A stretch of DNA of 63,882 nucleotides from Pseudomonadales bacterium (GCA_022448085.1 JAKUTH010000008.1:1-63882), one strand, 5' to 3'. Numbered from the stretch's first letter, positions 18,379 to 27,496 are shown. A program made the numbers and translations. Notes: generated by a model from the letters alone, not told the origin.

Positions 18379-18840
18379 GTGACCGAGGAAACCATCAACT
18401 TACAAATTGCAATCGAACGTATTTATTTGCGCGATCTCTCTTTTGAATCGCCGCGTGCGCCAGGCGTATTTCGTGAAGCGTGGCAGCCCGAAGTGCAAGT
18501 GGACATTAATACGCGGACCAACCAGCTGGACGAAAGCCGCTACGAAGTGGTGTTAAAGGTAACTTTGGACGCCAAGCTGGAAGGAAACTCGGTTGCCATT
18601 ATCGAACTTGAGCAGGCCGGGATTTTTCGTGTGGAAGGTGGCGAAGACAAGGCGATTGAGCCTGTCTTAGCAGTGGCGTGTCCCAAGATGTTGTTTCCGT
18701 ACGTTCGCGAGGCGATTGATGGAATGATGACTCGTGGGACCATGCCTCCGTTCATGTTAGCGCCGGTGAATTTTGACGCGCTTTTTGCACAGGCGCTTCA
18801 ACAACAGCAGTCGGCCGAGTCAGGGGAACTGCTCAACTAG
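18379..18840 (+). CDS. secB: protein-export chaperone SecB
   Basis: 153 residues starting at GTG 18379. LQIAIERIYLRDLSFESP, VFREAWQPEVQVDI, YEVVLKVTLDAKL, ACPKMLFPYVREAID and PPFMLAPVNFDALF are the SecB signature blocks. It binds unfolded precursors and hands them to SecA. The acidic C-terminal tail is short (QSAESGELLN). It is coupled to the rhodanese gene. Confidence 0.97.
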   Translation: MTEETINLQIAIERIYLRDLSFESPRAPGVFREAWQPEVQVDINTRTNQLDESRYEVVLKVTLDAKLEGNSVAIIELEQAGIFRVEGGEDKAIEPVLAVACPKMLFPYVREAIDGMMTRGTMPPFMLAPVNFDALFAQALQQQQSAESGELLN

Positions 18841-18888
18841 CGGAGTACCCCTCGGATCGTGATGGCCCCCGTATGTCCCGGGACAATT

Positions 18889-19350
18889 TCATTTCCCGCC
18901 GTCGAAGGCCAGCTGCCGCCACGCCTCGAAGAGACCGATCGCAACTGCATTGGCGAGGTTCAGACTCCTTGAGCTCTCCTGCATTGGGATGCGAACGGCG
19001 CGGCTTCCAAGGCGTTGGATGATTGTGTCGGGAAGGCCTCGGGTTTCCGGTCCGAACAGCAGACTGTCCCCTTTTCTATAGCGTACTTGGTCATACAAGC
19101 GGCTACCACGCGTGGAAAATCCGAACAAACGTGTTTCATCAGTTGTATCAAGAAATTCGTCGAAATTCTTGCAGAGCCGCACCTCAGCCCACTGATGGTA
19201 GTCAAGGCCGGCACGTTTTAGCCGACTATCGCTGAATTCAAATCCGAGTGGCTCGATTAGCGTCAGTGTGGCACCCGAATTGGCAGCGAGCCGTATGATA
19301 TTGCCGGTGTTGGGAGGTATCTCTGGTTGAAACAATACGACGTTGAGCAT
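18889..19350 (-). CDS. trmL: tRNA (cytidine/uridine-34 2'-O)-methyltransferase
   Basis: 153 residues, a minimal SPOUT methyltransferase that 2'-O-methylates the wobble base of tRNA-Leu isoacceptors. VVLFQPEIPPNTGNIIRLA at the start, then LIEPLGFEF, FGPETRGLP and the knot-forming RIPMQESSRSLNLANAVAI are diagnostic. It converges on secB and lies next to the ntr genes, as in Pseudomonas. Confidence 0.96.
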   Translation of the reverse strand: MLNVVLFQPEIPPNTGNIIRLAANSGATLTLIEPLGFEFSDSRLKRAGLDYHQWAEVRLCKNFDEFLDTTDETRLFGFSTRGSRLYDQVRYRKGDSLLFGPETRGLPDTIIQRLGSRAVRIPMQESSRSLNLANAVAIGLFEAWRQLAFDGGK

Positions 19351-19384
19351 GGAATTATTTTTGCGTTAAGGGGAACGGCCCGAT

Positions 19385-20782
19385 CTAAGTTTCTGCACCT
19401 AATTCCGACAGTTTACGAGTCAGCGTATTGCGACCCCATCCAAGAAGTTTTGCGGCTTCTCTTTTACGCCCGTTTGTATGAGCCAGGGCTGTTTCGATGA
19501 GAACGCGCTCAAAAGAAGGAATCGCCGTGCCCAATACACCTTCGGCCCCCGCATCTAGTTTTTGCTTCACCCACGCCGCGAGGGCTAACTCCCAATCCAT
19601 TTTTGGGGACTCTTTGTCGAGATCGGTCAGTTCTGGCGGTAGATCGGTAACCAATATCTCCCGTGCGGGAGCCATCACGGTGAGCCAACGACAGGTGTTT
19701 GCAAGTTGCCGGACGTTGCCTGGCCAGTCCAGCGTCTCAAATAACGCGATGACTTCTGTGCTGATCGTTTTTGGTTCAACGCCGAGTTCTTGGGCGGTGT
19801 CAGCGAGAAAATGGCTGACAAGGATAGCGATATCGGGTTTGCGGTCGCGTAGAGGTGGAACGTGTATGCGAATCACGTTAATTCGATGGTATAGGTCGTC
19901 GCGAAATCGGCTGTCTCGAACAAGAGACTCTAGATTTCGGTGGGTTGCTGTAATGATACGCACATCAACGCTGATATTGTGGCGCCCGCCGACTCGATAA
20001 AAACTTCCCTCTGAGAGCACGCGCAGTAAGCGAGTTTGCGCAGGCAACGGCATATCGCCAATTTCGTCGAGAAAAAGGCTGCCTCCATTGGCTTGTTCAA
20101 AGCGGCCGGCTCGCTGTTCAGTCGCACCGGTGAATGCTCCTCGCTCGTGTCCGAACAGTTCAGATTCGATCAGTTCACTCGGTATGGCAGCCATATTGAG
20201 GGCGACTAATGGGCCGGTGGCTCGAGGACTGTGATCGTGGAGGGCTCGGGCAACGAGCTCTTTGCCGCTGCCGCTTTCACCCGTGATCATTACGGTTGCC
20301 GTCGATTGCGTGAGGCGACCGATTGCTCGGAATACTTCTTGCATCGCCGGCGCTCGACCCACAATACCGTTGGCGGAAGGCTCTGCATCCAGCTCAATGG
20401 GATCTTGTCGTAGATGGGTTTGGTTTGCCGCACGCTCGACAGTGGCGACGATATCGTCGATGTCAAAAGGCTTAGCGATATATTCGAAGGCGCCGCGCTC
20501 AAATGACGTGACGGTTGTTTCGAGATCTGAATGCGCCGTCATAATAACGATCGGTAAATTTTCATACCGGGTGTTTACCTCGGATAAAATATCGAAACCA
20601 TCGGTGCCGGGCATGCGGATGTCGGAGACGATCACGTTAGGTTGGGCGCTATTGAGCGCGTCGAGCAGTAGCTCGCCGTTCGCGAAATCTCGAGTAGAGA
20701 ATCCGGCCTTTTCAAATGCGCGCTTGAGCACCCAACGAATGCTATCGTCGTCGTCGACGACCCAAACGATTAGATTAGCCAT
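19385..20782 (-). CDS. ntrC: nitrogen regulation response regulator NtrC
   Basis: 465 residues. The receiver domain has the acidic pair VVDDDDS and phospho-acceptor Asp in [15 protein letters not shown]. The sigma-54 AAA+ domain has Walker [17 protein letters not shown], the sigma-54 contact loop GAFTGA in [11 protein letters not shown], and [11 protein letters not shown]. The C-terminus has a Fis-type helix-turn-helix ([21 protein letters not shown]). It activates nitrogen-scavenging promoters when phosphorylated by NtrB. It overlaps ntrB by eight bases. Confidence 0.97.
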   Translation of the reverse strand: MANLIVWVVDDDDSIRWVLKRAFEKAGFSTRDFANGELLLDALNSAQPNVIVSDIRMPGTDGFDILSEVNTRYENLPIVIMTAHSDLETTVTSFERGAFEYIAKPFDIDDIVATVERAANQTHLRQDPIELDAEPSANGIVGRAPAMQEVFRAIGRLTQSTATVMITGESGSGKELVARALHDHSPRATGPLVALNMAAIPSELIESELFGHERGAFTGATEQRAGRFEQANGGSLFLDEIGDMPLPAQTRLLRVLSEGSFYRVGGRHNISVDVRIITATHRNLESLVRDSRFRDDLYHRINVIRIHVPPLRDRKPDIAILVSHFLADTAQELGVEPKTISTEVIALFETLDWPGNVRQLANTCRWLTVMAPAREILVTDLPPELTDLDKESPKMDWELALAAWVKQKLDAGAEGVLGTAIPSFERVLIETALAHTNGRKREAAKLLGWGRNTLTRKLSELGAET

Positions 20783-21848
20783 GTGTGGGTTGCTTGAGCG
20801 GTAAGTACATCTGGAACGTCGTCAACCCAGGAGCGCTTGTGCAGTCAATGATTCCATGGTGGTGATCGACAATCGCATGAGTTAGCGCTAAACCCAGGCC
20901 ATGACCGTTGGCTTTACTAGTAATCATAGGAAAGAAAATTTGATCCATGATATCGAGTGGGATCCCCGGACCGTTGTCACTAATCGCAATCCTGATGGCT
21001 AGTGGATGAATCCGCTTCCCAATCGTGAATCTGTGCACGACGCTTGTCGTTAAGGTAATGACCGGGCTAGTGGTTGCCTCGAGTGCGGCACGGGCATTTC
21101 GTGCGATATTTAGGGTTGCTTGGACAAGTTGCTCGGAATCCGCTTCAAGATCCGGGACGCTAGGATCGTAATCGCGCACAAATTCGACTGCTGTATCGCC
21201 GCGATTGGTTCCCCTTATAGCAGCGCTCTCTAGCGCAATCACGCGCTCCAGGATCTGGTGAATATTGACCTGGGTGAACGACGGCGCTTTGTTCGGGCCG
21301 AGCAGTCGGTCGACCAAATTACACAGTCGGTCGACCTCACTCATAATGACCGCGGTGTATTCGTGTTGTTCAGTCGAAAGCTCCGCCTGTAATAGTTGAG
21401 CCGCTCCGCGGATGCCCCCGAGGGGGTTTTTTACTTCGTGCGCAAGACCACGAACAAGTTCTCGAGTCGTGCGTTGAGCTGTGCGGTTTTGATCTTCGCG
21501 ATTAATTTTTTTGAAGCGGTCCAGTGGTTCGATTTCAATGAGCACACGTCCATTCTGTAGTGGTGAGATGGAATAGTTTGCCGTGATTTTTTCTCCTTTC
21601 GACGTTATCAGTAATGGCGTTTCTCTCTTCGTAAACGGCTGATCGGAGGCGAGGTTCGTTCTCAATGTCGATGCCGCTAGATGTGGATCTTTGAACAAGC
21701 TGGAAAACGAGGCTCCCAACGACCGGGATAGGCTCTGACCACATAGCGATTGAGCGGTTTGGTTTAGGTAAAGCACAGACAATTCCTCGTCGAGAACAAT
21801 GACCGCCACTTTAAGATGGTCAAGAATGTTGTTTGAGTCGATTATCAC
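20775..21848 (-). CDS. ntrB: nitrogen sensor histidine kinase NtrB
   Basis: 357 residues from GTG 21848, a soluble kinase without membrane segments. A PAS domain covers the first 110 residues (LDHLKVAVIVLDEEL), the H-box is GLAHEVKNPLGGIRGAAQ, and the ATPase domain has NIARNARAALEA (N box), ISDNGPGIP (G1) and GHGLGLALTHAIV (G2). It phosphorylates NtrC under nitrogen limitation, controlled by PII proteins. No glnA is upstream; the gene before it is tusA. The leader carries a promoter with two NtrC-like boxes. Confidence 0.96.
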   Translation of the reverse strand: MIIDSNNILDHLKVAVIVLDEELSVLYLNQTAQSLCGQSLSRSLGASFSSLFKDPHLAASTLRTNLASDQPFTKRETPLLITSKGEKITANYSISPLQNGRVLIEIEPLDRFKKINREDQNRTAQRTTRELVRGLAHEVKNPLGGIRGAAQLLQAELSTEQHEYTAVIMSEVDRLCNLVDRLLGPNKAPSFTQVNIHQILERVIALESAAIRGTNRGDTAVEFVRDYDPSVPDLEADSEQLVQATLNIARNARAALEATTSPVITLTTSVVHRFTIGKRIHPLAIRIAISDNGPGIPLDIMDQIFFPMITSKANGHGLGLALTHAIVDHHHGIIDCTSAPGLTTFQMYLPLKQPTHG

Positions 21849-21980
21849 GAATACTTTAAGCCAGATGCCCCCTAACAGCGCAAAAATTGGAAGCGTTAAA
21901 GGGAATAGCGCGAATAAATAACATCGTCATATATGTAATTCGTTGGGTGAGGCCTTGCCTATCAGTTAAGAGGTCAAACG

Positions 21981-21997
21981 TGCACTAAAATAGAGCA
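21981..21997 (-). promoter_or_regulatory. NtrC-binding-site-like sequence 1, over the -10
   Basis: TGCACTAAAATAGAGCA resembles the enteric NtrC box TGCACYA-N3-TGGTGCA, with both outer half-sites recognisable. It covers the -10 element of the proposed ntrBC promoter, where NtrC binding would repress, as known at the enteric glnL promoter. Confidence 0.5.
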
Positions 21998-22015
21998 GCA
22001 TGGACGCCCCGTCAA
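21987..22015 (-). promoter_or_regulatory. sigma-70-type promoter of ntrBC
   Basis: Read on the minus strand, TTGACG (22015-22010) and TATTTT (21992-21987) are separated by exactly 17 bases. Transcription would start near 21980, leaving a leader of about 130 bases before the ntrB GTG. It lies between the two NtrC-like boxes. Confidence 0.55.
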
Positions 22016-22029
22016 TATTGCTTAAAAGG

Positions 22030-22046
22030 TGCACCAAAATGATACA
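22030..22046 (-). promoter_or_regulatory. NtrC-binding-site-like sequence 2, upstream of -35
   Basis: TGCACCAAAATGATACA matches the enteric NtrC box in 14 of 17 positions of a typical site (TGCACCAACATGGTGCA). Its centre is 49 bases from the centre of the first box, and it lies just upstream of the -35 element of ntrBC. Confidence 0.5.
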
Positions 22047-22108
22047 TTAGGGACTTTCAGCATAGCCGGAGACTGGAACCAGCGTAACGATTGGACTCAC
22101 CTTCGCTA

Positions 22109-22351
22109 TCAACCGGATACGCGGATGACGAGTTGGATATCGTGATTTTCATGTCTAGTTTCGAGCACGGTGTGGCCATGCACGCGGCACCAAGCCGGAA
22201 TATCTTCGAGCGACCCAGGATCTGTAGCAAGAACCTTGAGAATCGTTCCGGGAGTCAACTGTTTGACTCTCTCCTGCATACGAATGACGGGGAGGGGACA
22301 AAGAAGTCCACGCACATCGACAATCTTGAGCGGTTGGTTAGGAGCCGACAT
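22109..22351 (-). CDS. TusA-family sulfur carrier
   Basis: 80 residues with the TusA core: KIVDVRGLLCPLPVIRMQERV, where the Cys of the C-P-x-P motif carries the persulfide, and LATDPGSLEDIPAWCRVHGH. It passes sulfur from a cysteine desulfurase to downstream enzymes. Its start lies inside the end of the PP-loop ATPase gene upstream (14-base overlap), so the two are translated together, and this suggests it feeds that enzyme. It could be named tusA, but the partner differs from the E. coli TusBCD relay. Confidence 0.88.
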   Translation of the reverse strand: MSAPNQPLKIVDVRGLLCPLPVIRMQERVKQLTPGTILKVLATDPGSLEDIPAWCRVHGHTVLETRHENHDIQLVIRVSG

Positions 22352-23405
22352 GCCAGCTAGGTTCGAGTTCGTTCGGCGCCATGGGGGTCACCTCGATATC
22401 GCGAGTTAGACCGGTTACGGACGCGACCGTCACCAACAGCTTGTCAGCGGCCCTTCCTTGACTGTATCGAGCCAGAATGCGTGCGGCGAGTTCGATATCA
22501 GTCGTCGTCGGGTTACCGTCGAGCAGCGCGAGTGGACCGGGATAGTCGGTAACAGCAAGGTGAGTGAACTGATTGCGATAACCGGCTAAGAATCGATTTT
22601 CACCCTCCTCGCGACCGATAATTAGCTTGAAGTGAGGCCTTGGGCGTATATGTCGACCAATTTTAAGTAGCATGATGTCGTCCAACTGGTAGTCCCTGGA
22701 GTCTCGAGCCTCCCAGAGGTCCCGGAGTTTGTTTGAATACGTTTCATCGGTGAGGAAACAACATCCGCCCGCAGGCTGTGCATAGTCGCTAAAACCAAAT
22801 TTTTCCGCGAGTTCCATTTGTGGTTTCCTGCTACGCCCGTGAAACCCGAATAATTGGTCGCGGTTTACCCAACCTTCCCGTTCCGGAAGAGTTGGCGGCA
22901 GGTTGAGTGCGCACAGCGGCCGTAGAAGTCTGTCGTTGGCGCCGGACTCCTTGGCAATGATCGGCATCGTTTCCCGCCGTTGGGATTTAGGTCGTTGGCC
23001 GATCACTTCGCCTGTCAAAACGAAATCGAAATCCAGATCGTCTATCAGTCCAAGTTCCAGAGTTTTACCTACCATGAAGATTTTGCAGTCGAGACAAGGG
23101 TTAAGGTTCTGGCCGTAGCCGTGTCGGGGATGCAAAACAACGTCTTTGTAGTCCTCGGAGATGTCGATAACGTGTAATTTGATACCGAGTTGTTCTGCCA
23201 CCCACAACGCATTGTTGCGTTTGGGCTTTTTGTGCTTGCGATCGCGAATCGCGTGGGTATGCCCTTCGACGCAAAAACCAGTAAAAAAGTTGACCCCTTC
23301 TACATGAATGCCTTGTTCCTGTACGACGCGTGCGGCGAGCATCGAGTCGAGTCCACCCGAAATGAGTGCGACAGCTCGGCGTTGAGGTCGAGGGATCGAG
23401 CGCAT
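22338..23405 (-). CDS. PP-loop ATPase, tRNA thiolation (MnmA/ThiI-like)
   Basis: 355 residues. The PP-loop ALISGGLDSMLAARV binds ATP for adenylation. NPCLDCKIFM gives a C-x2-C pair and QPAGGCCFLTD holds a second cysteine pair, the layout of thiouridylases that form a persulfide. The middle VLTGEVIGQRPKSQ is typical of MnmA-like and ThiI-like enzymes. The last 110 residues (LKIGRHIRPRPHFKLIIGR) form an extra RNA-binding-type domain of the NFACT-R kind. I read it as a tRNA sulfurtransferase fed by the coupled TusA protein; whether it makes s4U8 or s2U34 cannot be decided. Confidence 0.75.
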   Translation of the reverse strand: MRSIPRPQRRAVALISGGLDSMLAARVVQEQGIHVEGVNFFTGFCVEGHTHAIRDRKHKKPKRNNALWVAEQLGIKLHVIDISEDYKDVVLHPRHGYGQNLNPCLDCKIFMVGKTLELGLIDDLDFDFVLTGEVIGQRPKSQRRETMPIIAKESGANDRLLRPLCALNLPPTLPEREGWVNRDQLFGFHGRSRKPQMELAEKFGFSDYAQPAGGCCFLTDETYSNKLRDLWEARDSRDYQLDDIMLLKIGRHIRPRPHFKLIIGREEGENRFLAGYRNQFTHLAVTDYPGPLALLDGNPTTTDIELAARILARYSQGRAADKLLVTVASVTGLTRDIEVTPMAPNELEPSWHVGS

Positions 23406-23444
23406 GAATGGTATTTTACGCGAAATTCTTAGTTGGTCGGTCGA

Positions 23445-23885
23445 TTGAAAGCAGTACTACAACGTGTAACCAAAGCTCGGGTGTCGGTGGCGGGCGAAAC
23501 CGTCGCCAAAATCGGTTCAGGATTATTGATTTTTCTAGGCGTCGTCCGAGGCGATACGAAAGAAACGGCCGAATGGATGGCACGCAAGACTCTCTCGATC
23601 CGTATATTTGCCGATGGGGGTCAAGCCATGAACCGTTCTGTAATCGATGTCGCTGGAAGTTTGTTGGTGGTCTCTCAATTTACGCTAGCCGCAGAAACTC
23701 TGCGTGGAAACCGGCCGAGCTATAGCTCGGCCGCAGAGTCTGCCGACGCTGAACGGTTATACGAGCACTACGTCGAGACGTTGCGGCGCGAAACGAATCA
23801 AGTCGAAACAGGATCGTTTGGTTCTGATATGCGGGTTGCGCTAGAAAATGATGGGCCGGTTACGATTCTTCTCGACCACGCGTAG
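23445..23885 (+). CDS. dtd: D-aminoacyl-tRNA deacylase
   Basis: 146 residues when started at TTG 23445 (KAVLQRVTKARVSV), which matches the family's usual length and start; an in-frame TTG at 23433 would add four residues. VVSQFTLAAET holds the Ser-Gln-x-Thr motif and [11 protein letters not shown] the cross-subunit Gly-Pro motif of Dtd. It removes D-amino acids and glycine wrongly loaded on tRNA. It is divergent from the PP-loop gene and its last 26 bases overlap the end of tatC on the opposite strand. Confidence 0.95.
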   Translation: MKAVLQRVTKARVSVAGETVAKIGSGLLIFLGVVRGDTKETAEWMARKTLSIRIFADGGQAMNRSVIDVAGSLLVVSQFTLAAETLRGNRPSYSSAAESADAERLYEHYVETLRRETNQVETGSFGSDMRVALENDGPVTILLDHA

Positions 23886-24648
23886 CGAAACGAGACAGGA
23901 AGATTCCAAGTTCGAATAGCGCCCACATCGGGATGGCCAACAGAACTTGGGAGATCACGTCAGGAGGCGTTAAAAGCATGCCGATAAAGAAGCATCCTAC
24001 CAACACATAAGCTCGTTTCTTTGCCATGGATTCAGGCGAAGCGAAACCTGTCATGACCAACAGAACCGTAGCGATGGGGATTTCGAACGCCAACCCGAAA
24101 GCGAGGAACATCTTGACGATGAAATCTAGGTAGGGACTGATGTCCGTCATCCACGTTACGAATGGCATATTGACGCTCGCAAAAAAACCGAACACCAACG
24201 GGAAGACGAGGTAATAGGCGAATGCGGTGCCTAAGTAAAAAAGCGCAATACTGGAAACAAGCAACGGAGTTGCAAAGTGTTTCTCACGTAAGTAGAGACC
24301 AGGGGCGATGAACCCCCAAGCCTGGTGGAGAATCACGGGCATCGCAAGAAAAATAGCCGCCAGGATCGCCAGCTTGAAGGGCGTTAGAAAAGGCGACGCG
24401 ACGTCGGTTGCGATCATCGTGCCACCTTCGGGAAGATGCACCAGCAACGGCGTGGCGATGAATTCAAAGATGAGCGTATTAAAGTAGAAAGTCGGTATAA
24501 AAAGCAGGCCAACGACTATTAGTGATTTGAGGATACGGCTACGAAGCTCGAGCAGGTGTGAGAGAAAAGGTCGTTCATCGTTGTCGACCGCCTGATCGTG
24601 GTTGGCTGCGGATTTTTCGGTCTCAGGATTGGTGGCCTCGTCAGCCAC
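23860..24648 (-). CDS. tatC: Sec-independent translocase subunit TatC
   Basis: 262 residues with six membrane segments. It starts at GTG 24648 within GTGGCTGA, overlapping the tatB stop by eight bases. [18 protein letters not shown] is the conserved cytoplasmic N-terminus that reads the twin-arginine signal; [30 protein letters not shown] and [14 protein letters not shown] follow. The N-terminus before this is acidic and longer than in E. coli. Third gene of tatABC. Confidence 0.97.
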   Translation of the reverse strand: MADEATNPETEKSAANHDQAVDNDERPFLSHLLELRSRILKSLIVVGLLFIPTFYFNTLIFEFIATPLLVHLPEGGTMIATDVASPFLTPFKLAILAAIFLAMPVILHQAWGFIAPGLYLREKHFATPLLVSSIALFYLGTAFAYYLVFPLVFGFFASVNMPFVTWMTDISPYLDFIVKMFLAFGLAFEIPIATVLLVMTGFASPESMAKKRAYVLVGCFFIGMLLTPPDVISQVLLAIPMWALFELGIFLSRFATRGREES

Positions 24649-24982
24649 CGGCGGTTGCCCCCTCTTTATCGTCTGTGGTGGTGTCAGAGGTTAGCTGCCG
24701 CGCGATGGGATCGATAGAGTCTGTAACCCCATCCATTTCGGTCTTTACATCCTGTTCCAAGCGGTTGATTTCTTCTTTGATCTGTTCGTCGTGCAATTGA
24801 CGACGAATATCGTCCATGCCGACTTCGTGTTCTATTTCAGTTTTGACGCTGTAATAGCTCCGTCGTAATCGACCGAACCAAAGTCCTAGCGTTCGAATTG
24901 CGGTGGGTAAACGCTCCGGCCCGAGCACCACCAACGCGACGGCGCACACAAGCACGAGTTCCGGGAACGCAATATCAAACAT
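24641..24982 (-). CDS. tatB: Sec-independent translocase subunit TatB
   Basis: 113 residues from ATG 24982, chosen because [26 protein letters not shown] is split by the standard TatB beginning (quoted here as the start [12 protein letters not shown] and hinge LGPERLP). One membrane helix is followed by an amphipathic helix and an acidic, coiled tail. The open frame extends further upstream into tatA but without a family pattern. Its start overlaps the tatA stop by eight bases. Confidence 0.94.
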   Translation of the reverse strand: MFDIAFPELVLVCAVALVVLGPERLPTAIRTLGLWFGRLRRSYYSVKTEIEHEVGMDDIRRQLHDEQIKEEINRLEQDVKTEMDGVTDSIDPIARQLTSDTTTDDKEGATAGG

Positions 24983-25217
24983 TCGTATCCTGTTTGGGCG
25001 TATCGTCGGAGTCGGCTTCGCTGGAAACATTTTCCACGTTGCCTGTAGCTGCCGAATCAGTGCTGGCTTTCTCCTCGTCGTTGTTGTCGGACAGCGCGGA
25101 TCGAAAGCCTTTGATAGCGCTACCAAGGTCGGGGCCTAAGTTTTTAATTCGTTTGGCACCGAAAAGAACAATGACGATCGCAAGTACGATCAGTAATTCT
25201 GTGATACCGAAAGACAT
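24975..25217 (-). CDS. tatA: Sec-independent translocase subunit TatA
   Basis: 80 residues from ATG 25217, preceded by a GGGAG ribosome site. [19 protein letters not shown] is the membrane helix, then the hinge [18 protein letters not shown] and an acidic tail. TatA polymerises to form the pore for folded proteins. First gene of tatABC; ubiB ends 93 bases downstream of its operon on the other side, as in many gammaproteobacteria. Confidence 0.94.
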   Translation of the reverse strand: MSFGITELLIVLAIVIVLFGAKRIKNLGPDLGSAIKGFRSALSDNNDEEKASTDSAATGNVENVSSEADSDDTPKQDTNV

Positions 25218-25310
25218 AACAATCTCCCTCTCGTTATACGAGTGACCGATCATTATAGACCCCTGGCGCAAACGTTATTGGGTCGTGGAAAGACCGACCG
25301 GGGCGGTAAA

Positions 25311-26957
25311 TTAACCGCGGCCCACCAGAACTGAACCTACCAAAGTCGCGGCAATACCCGCGGTTGCGGTCATGTTATCTCCGCCTATGGCGATCACCTC
25401 CATGAACGTATCCCAAAGTAACCCCAAACCCGCAACCACTAACACCGCGCCAGCGACGCGGGCGCGTCGTCGTCGTCGTCGTTCCGAAAGTAGCGCCGAG
25501 GTGAGATTTTCCATAGCTTTTTTTTGTTCGACCGCGAGACGTCCCAGCTCGGGCAATTGACGCGATCCCGCTATGAGCAGCTCGGGAATGCGTGGAAGGA
25601 GCTCTATAAGCCCGGGACCTTGATCTATTACCGTTTTGAGTATGGCTCCAGGACCGTAATGTTCACGCGTCCATTTTTCCATGAAGGGTTTTGCCGTTGC
25701 CCATAAATTGAGATCTGGGTATAGCTGTCGTCCCAGGCCTTCGATGTTCAATAGAGTTTTCTGCAACAACACCAATTGCGGTTGGACTTCCATGTCGAAT
25801 CGACGAGCAGCCGAGAAGAGGGCGATTAAAAAGGATCCAAACGATATCTCTGCCAGGGGGCGCTGAAAAAAAGGTTGACACAACTGCCGAATCGTCGATT
25901 CGAATTCGCGCGCATCGGTCTTAGCGGAGATCCAACCGGACTCAGTGTGGAGTTTTGCGATCTCAGCGTAGTCTTCGTTGAAGAAAGCGACGATATTCCG
26001 CGCGAGGTAGGCTTGGTCCTCTTTGGTCAGTTGTCCGATGATGGCGCAATCGACAGCGATGTAGCTGGGGTTGGCCGGATCGGAAACGTCGACGAAAATG
26101 TTTCCAGGATGCATGTCGGCATGAAAAAAGTTGTCGTTGAATACTTGTAAAAAAAAAGTTTCGACGCCGCGCTCGGCTAATTTTTTAAGATCTGTCCCAC
26201 ACCTGCGTAAAGTTTCGAGGTCCGATATCGGCACGCCCTTAACCCGCTCCATGACGAGGACGTTCACAGAAGACAAATCGTCGTAGATCTTCGGTACGTA
26301 CAACAAAGACGACGTTTCAAAGTTTCGTCGTAACCGGACCGTGTTTGCCGATTCCCGCAATAAATCGAGTTCTGCAAGGATGGTTTTTTCGTAATCCTCA
26401 ACGATGCGAATCAAATGCAATCGGCGGGCATCGGAAAAAAAACGTTCGAGCAACTTTGCCAATGCGAGGATGAGAGCTAGGTCTTTTTTAATAACGCCTG
26501 CGATACCGGGCCGTATGACTTTGACGACAACCTCTTCGCCGCTGGTCAGGGTGGCTTCATGCACTTGTGCAAGTGACGCGGAGGCGAGGGGTTGCTCCGA
26601 AAAAGTCGCGAAAGAGTCTGTAACAGGTCGGCCGATCTCCGTTTCGATCTTGGCAATCGCCATCGCACTTGGGAATGGTGGGACCCGGTCTTGGAGGCGC
26701 GCGAGCTCATCGGCGTATTCTTCGGGCAATAAATCTCGTCGCGTCGAGAGGAGTTGTCCAAACTTGATGAACACGGGTCCAAGGCGTTCGATAGCAAGCC
26801 TGCATCGTTTTGCTTCTGAGGTCTGGGGAGTAGGAAGCAATGACGTGGGGAACAGATGCCGTGTCCAATGGTCGATTTGTAATGCATGTGGAATCGTGTC
26901 CAGCCGAAACCGCAGCGCAGTTGCGAGAATCTGTATTCCTCGACGTAGCGGAATCAA
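25311..26957 (-). CDS. ubiB: ubiquinone biosynthesis atypical kinase UbiB
   Basis: 548 residues, usual length. The ABC1/ADCK-type KxGQ motif appears as VFIKFGQLLSTRRDLLP, then SLAQVHEATL (Ala-rich loop), VVKVIRPGI and the catalytic-type NFFHADMHPGNIFVD and YIAVDCAII. Two membrane segments close the protein (VAGAVLVVAGLGLLWD and the last 20 residues). It is an ATPase of the Ubi complex needed for ubiquinone synthesis. The start appears to be TTG 26957 in TTGA, overlapping the ubiJ stop. Confidence 0.95.
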   Translation of the reverse strand: MIPLRRGIQILATALRFRLDTIPHALQIDHWTRHLFPTSLLPTPQTSEAKRCRLAIERLGPVFIKFGQLLSTRRDLLPEEYADELARLQDRVPPFPSAMAIAKIETEIGRPVTDSFATFSEQPLASASLAQVHEATLTSGEEVVVKVIRPGIAGVIKKDLALILALAKLLERFFSDARRLHLIRIVEDYEKTILAELDLLRESANTVRLRRNFETSSLLYVPKIYDDLSSVNVLVMERVKGVPISDLETLRRCGTDLKKLAERGVETFFLQVFNDNFFHADMHPGNIFVDVSDPANPSYIAVDCAIIGQLTKEDQAYLARNIVAFFNEDYAEIAKLHTESGWISAKTDAREFESTIRQLCQPFFQRPLAEISFGSFLIALFSAARRFDMEVQPQLVLLQKTLLNIEGLGRQLYPDLNLWATAKPFMEKWTREHYGPGAILKTVIDQGPGLIELLPRIPELLIAGSRQLPELGRLAVEQKKAMENLTSALLSERRRRRRARVAGAVLVVAGLGLLWDTFMEVIAIGGDNMTATAGIAATLVGSVLVGRG

Positions 26958-27496
26958 CTCTCTTCTGCCTCTTTGAGACGTTTTTGTAACGCTTCAACGG
27001 CCGATGTTAATTCTTCGATGGAAGATTTGAGTTGGTCGATCTCGGCTCGGTTTGCGGCACCGGCAGTACGGCGGGTGACCTCGTTTGCCACGCCCTCGAC
27101 TGCCGATCGCATCGCGCCCACTCCTACTTCGGCGGCAGAGCGCATCTGATCGGTTAATTGTTGCGCCTCCAGCGCCGGCTTGAATACGCGTCGAAAGTCT
27201 TCCAGTAACGTCAAATCACCGTCAAGCGAGACCGCATCGGTCTGTTTTCCCAACATGACTTCAAAGATTCCCGAAATCGAACCGCTTACCTTTAGGTCTG
27301 GGGTAGGATCAATATTCCCGAAGACTCTTGCCTTACCCCCGGTGAATCGAAATGACAAATTCAACCCGGTCGCGTCAATCACTATGCACTTTTCGTCGAG
27401 CCTCTCGATGGCTTCTCTGGCGCCGTCGTCGAGGCTGTTTTTGGCGCGCAGTAAGGCTTCAATCGCGGCGGCAGTGGTGGATTCAATGAGGGTCAT
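26954..27496 (-). CDS. ubiJ: ubiquinone biosynthesis accessory factor UbiJ
   Basis: 180 residues. An SCP2 lipid-binding domain fills the first 110 (LNLSFRFTGGKARVFGNI, DLKVSGSISGIFEVML, DGDLTLLEDFRRVF) and a heptad-rich helix ends the chain (IDQLKSSIEELTSAVEAL). UbiJ holds ubiquinone intermediates in the cytoplasmic Ubi complex. It lies between ubiE and ubiB with overlapping stop and start codons on both sides. Confidence 0.93.
   Translation of the reverse strand: MTLIESTTAAAIEALLRAKNSLDDGAREAIERLDEKCIVIDATGLNLSFRFTGGKARVFGNIDPTPDLKVSGSISGIFEVMLGKQTDAVSLDGDLTLLEDFRRVFKPALEAQQLTDQMRSAAEVGVGAMRSAVEGVANEVTRRTAGAANRAEIDQLKSSIEELTSAVEALQKRLKEAEES

Noticed and set aside
21849-21980. Sigma-54 promoter for ntrBC
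   Set aside because: I looked for GG-N10-GC with surrounding TGGCA and TTGC on the minus strand and found none; the sigma-70-type promoter is the better explanation.
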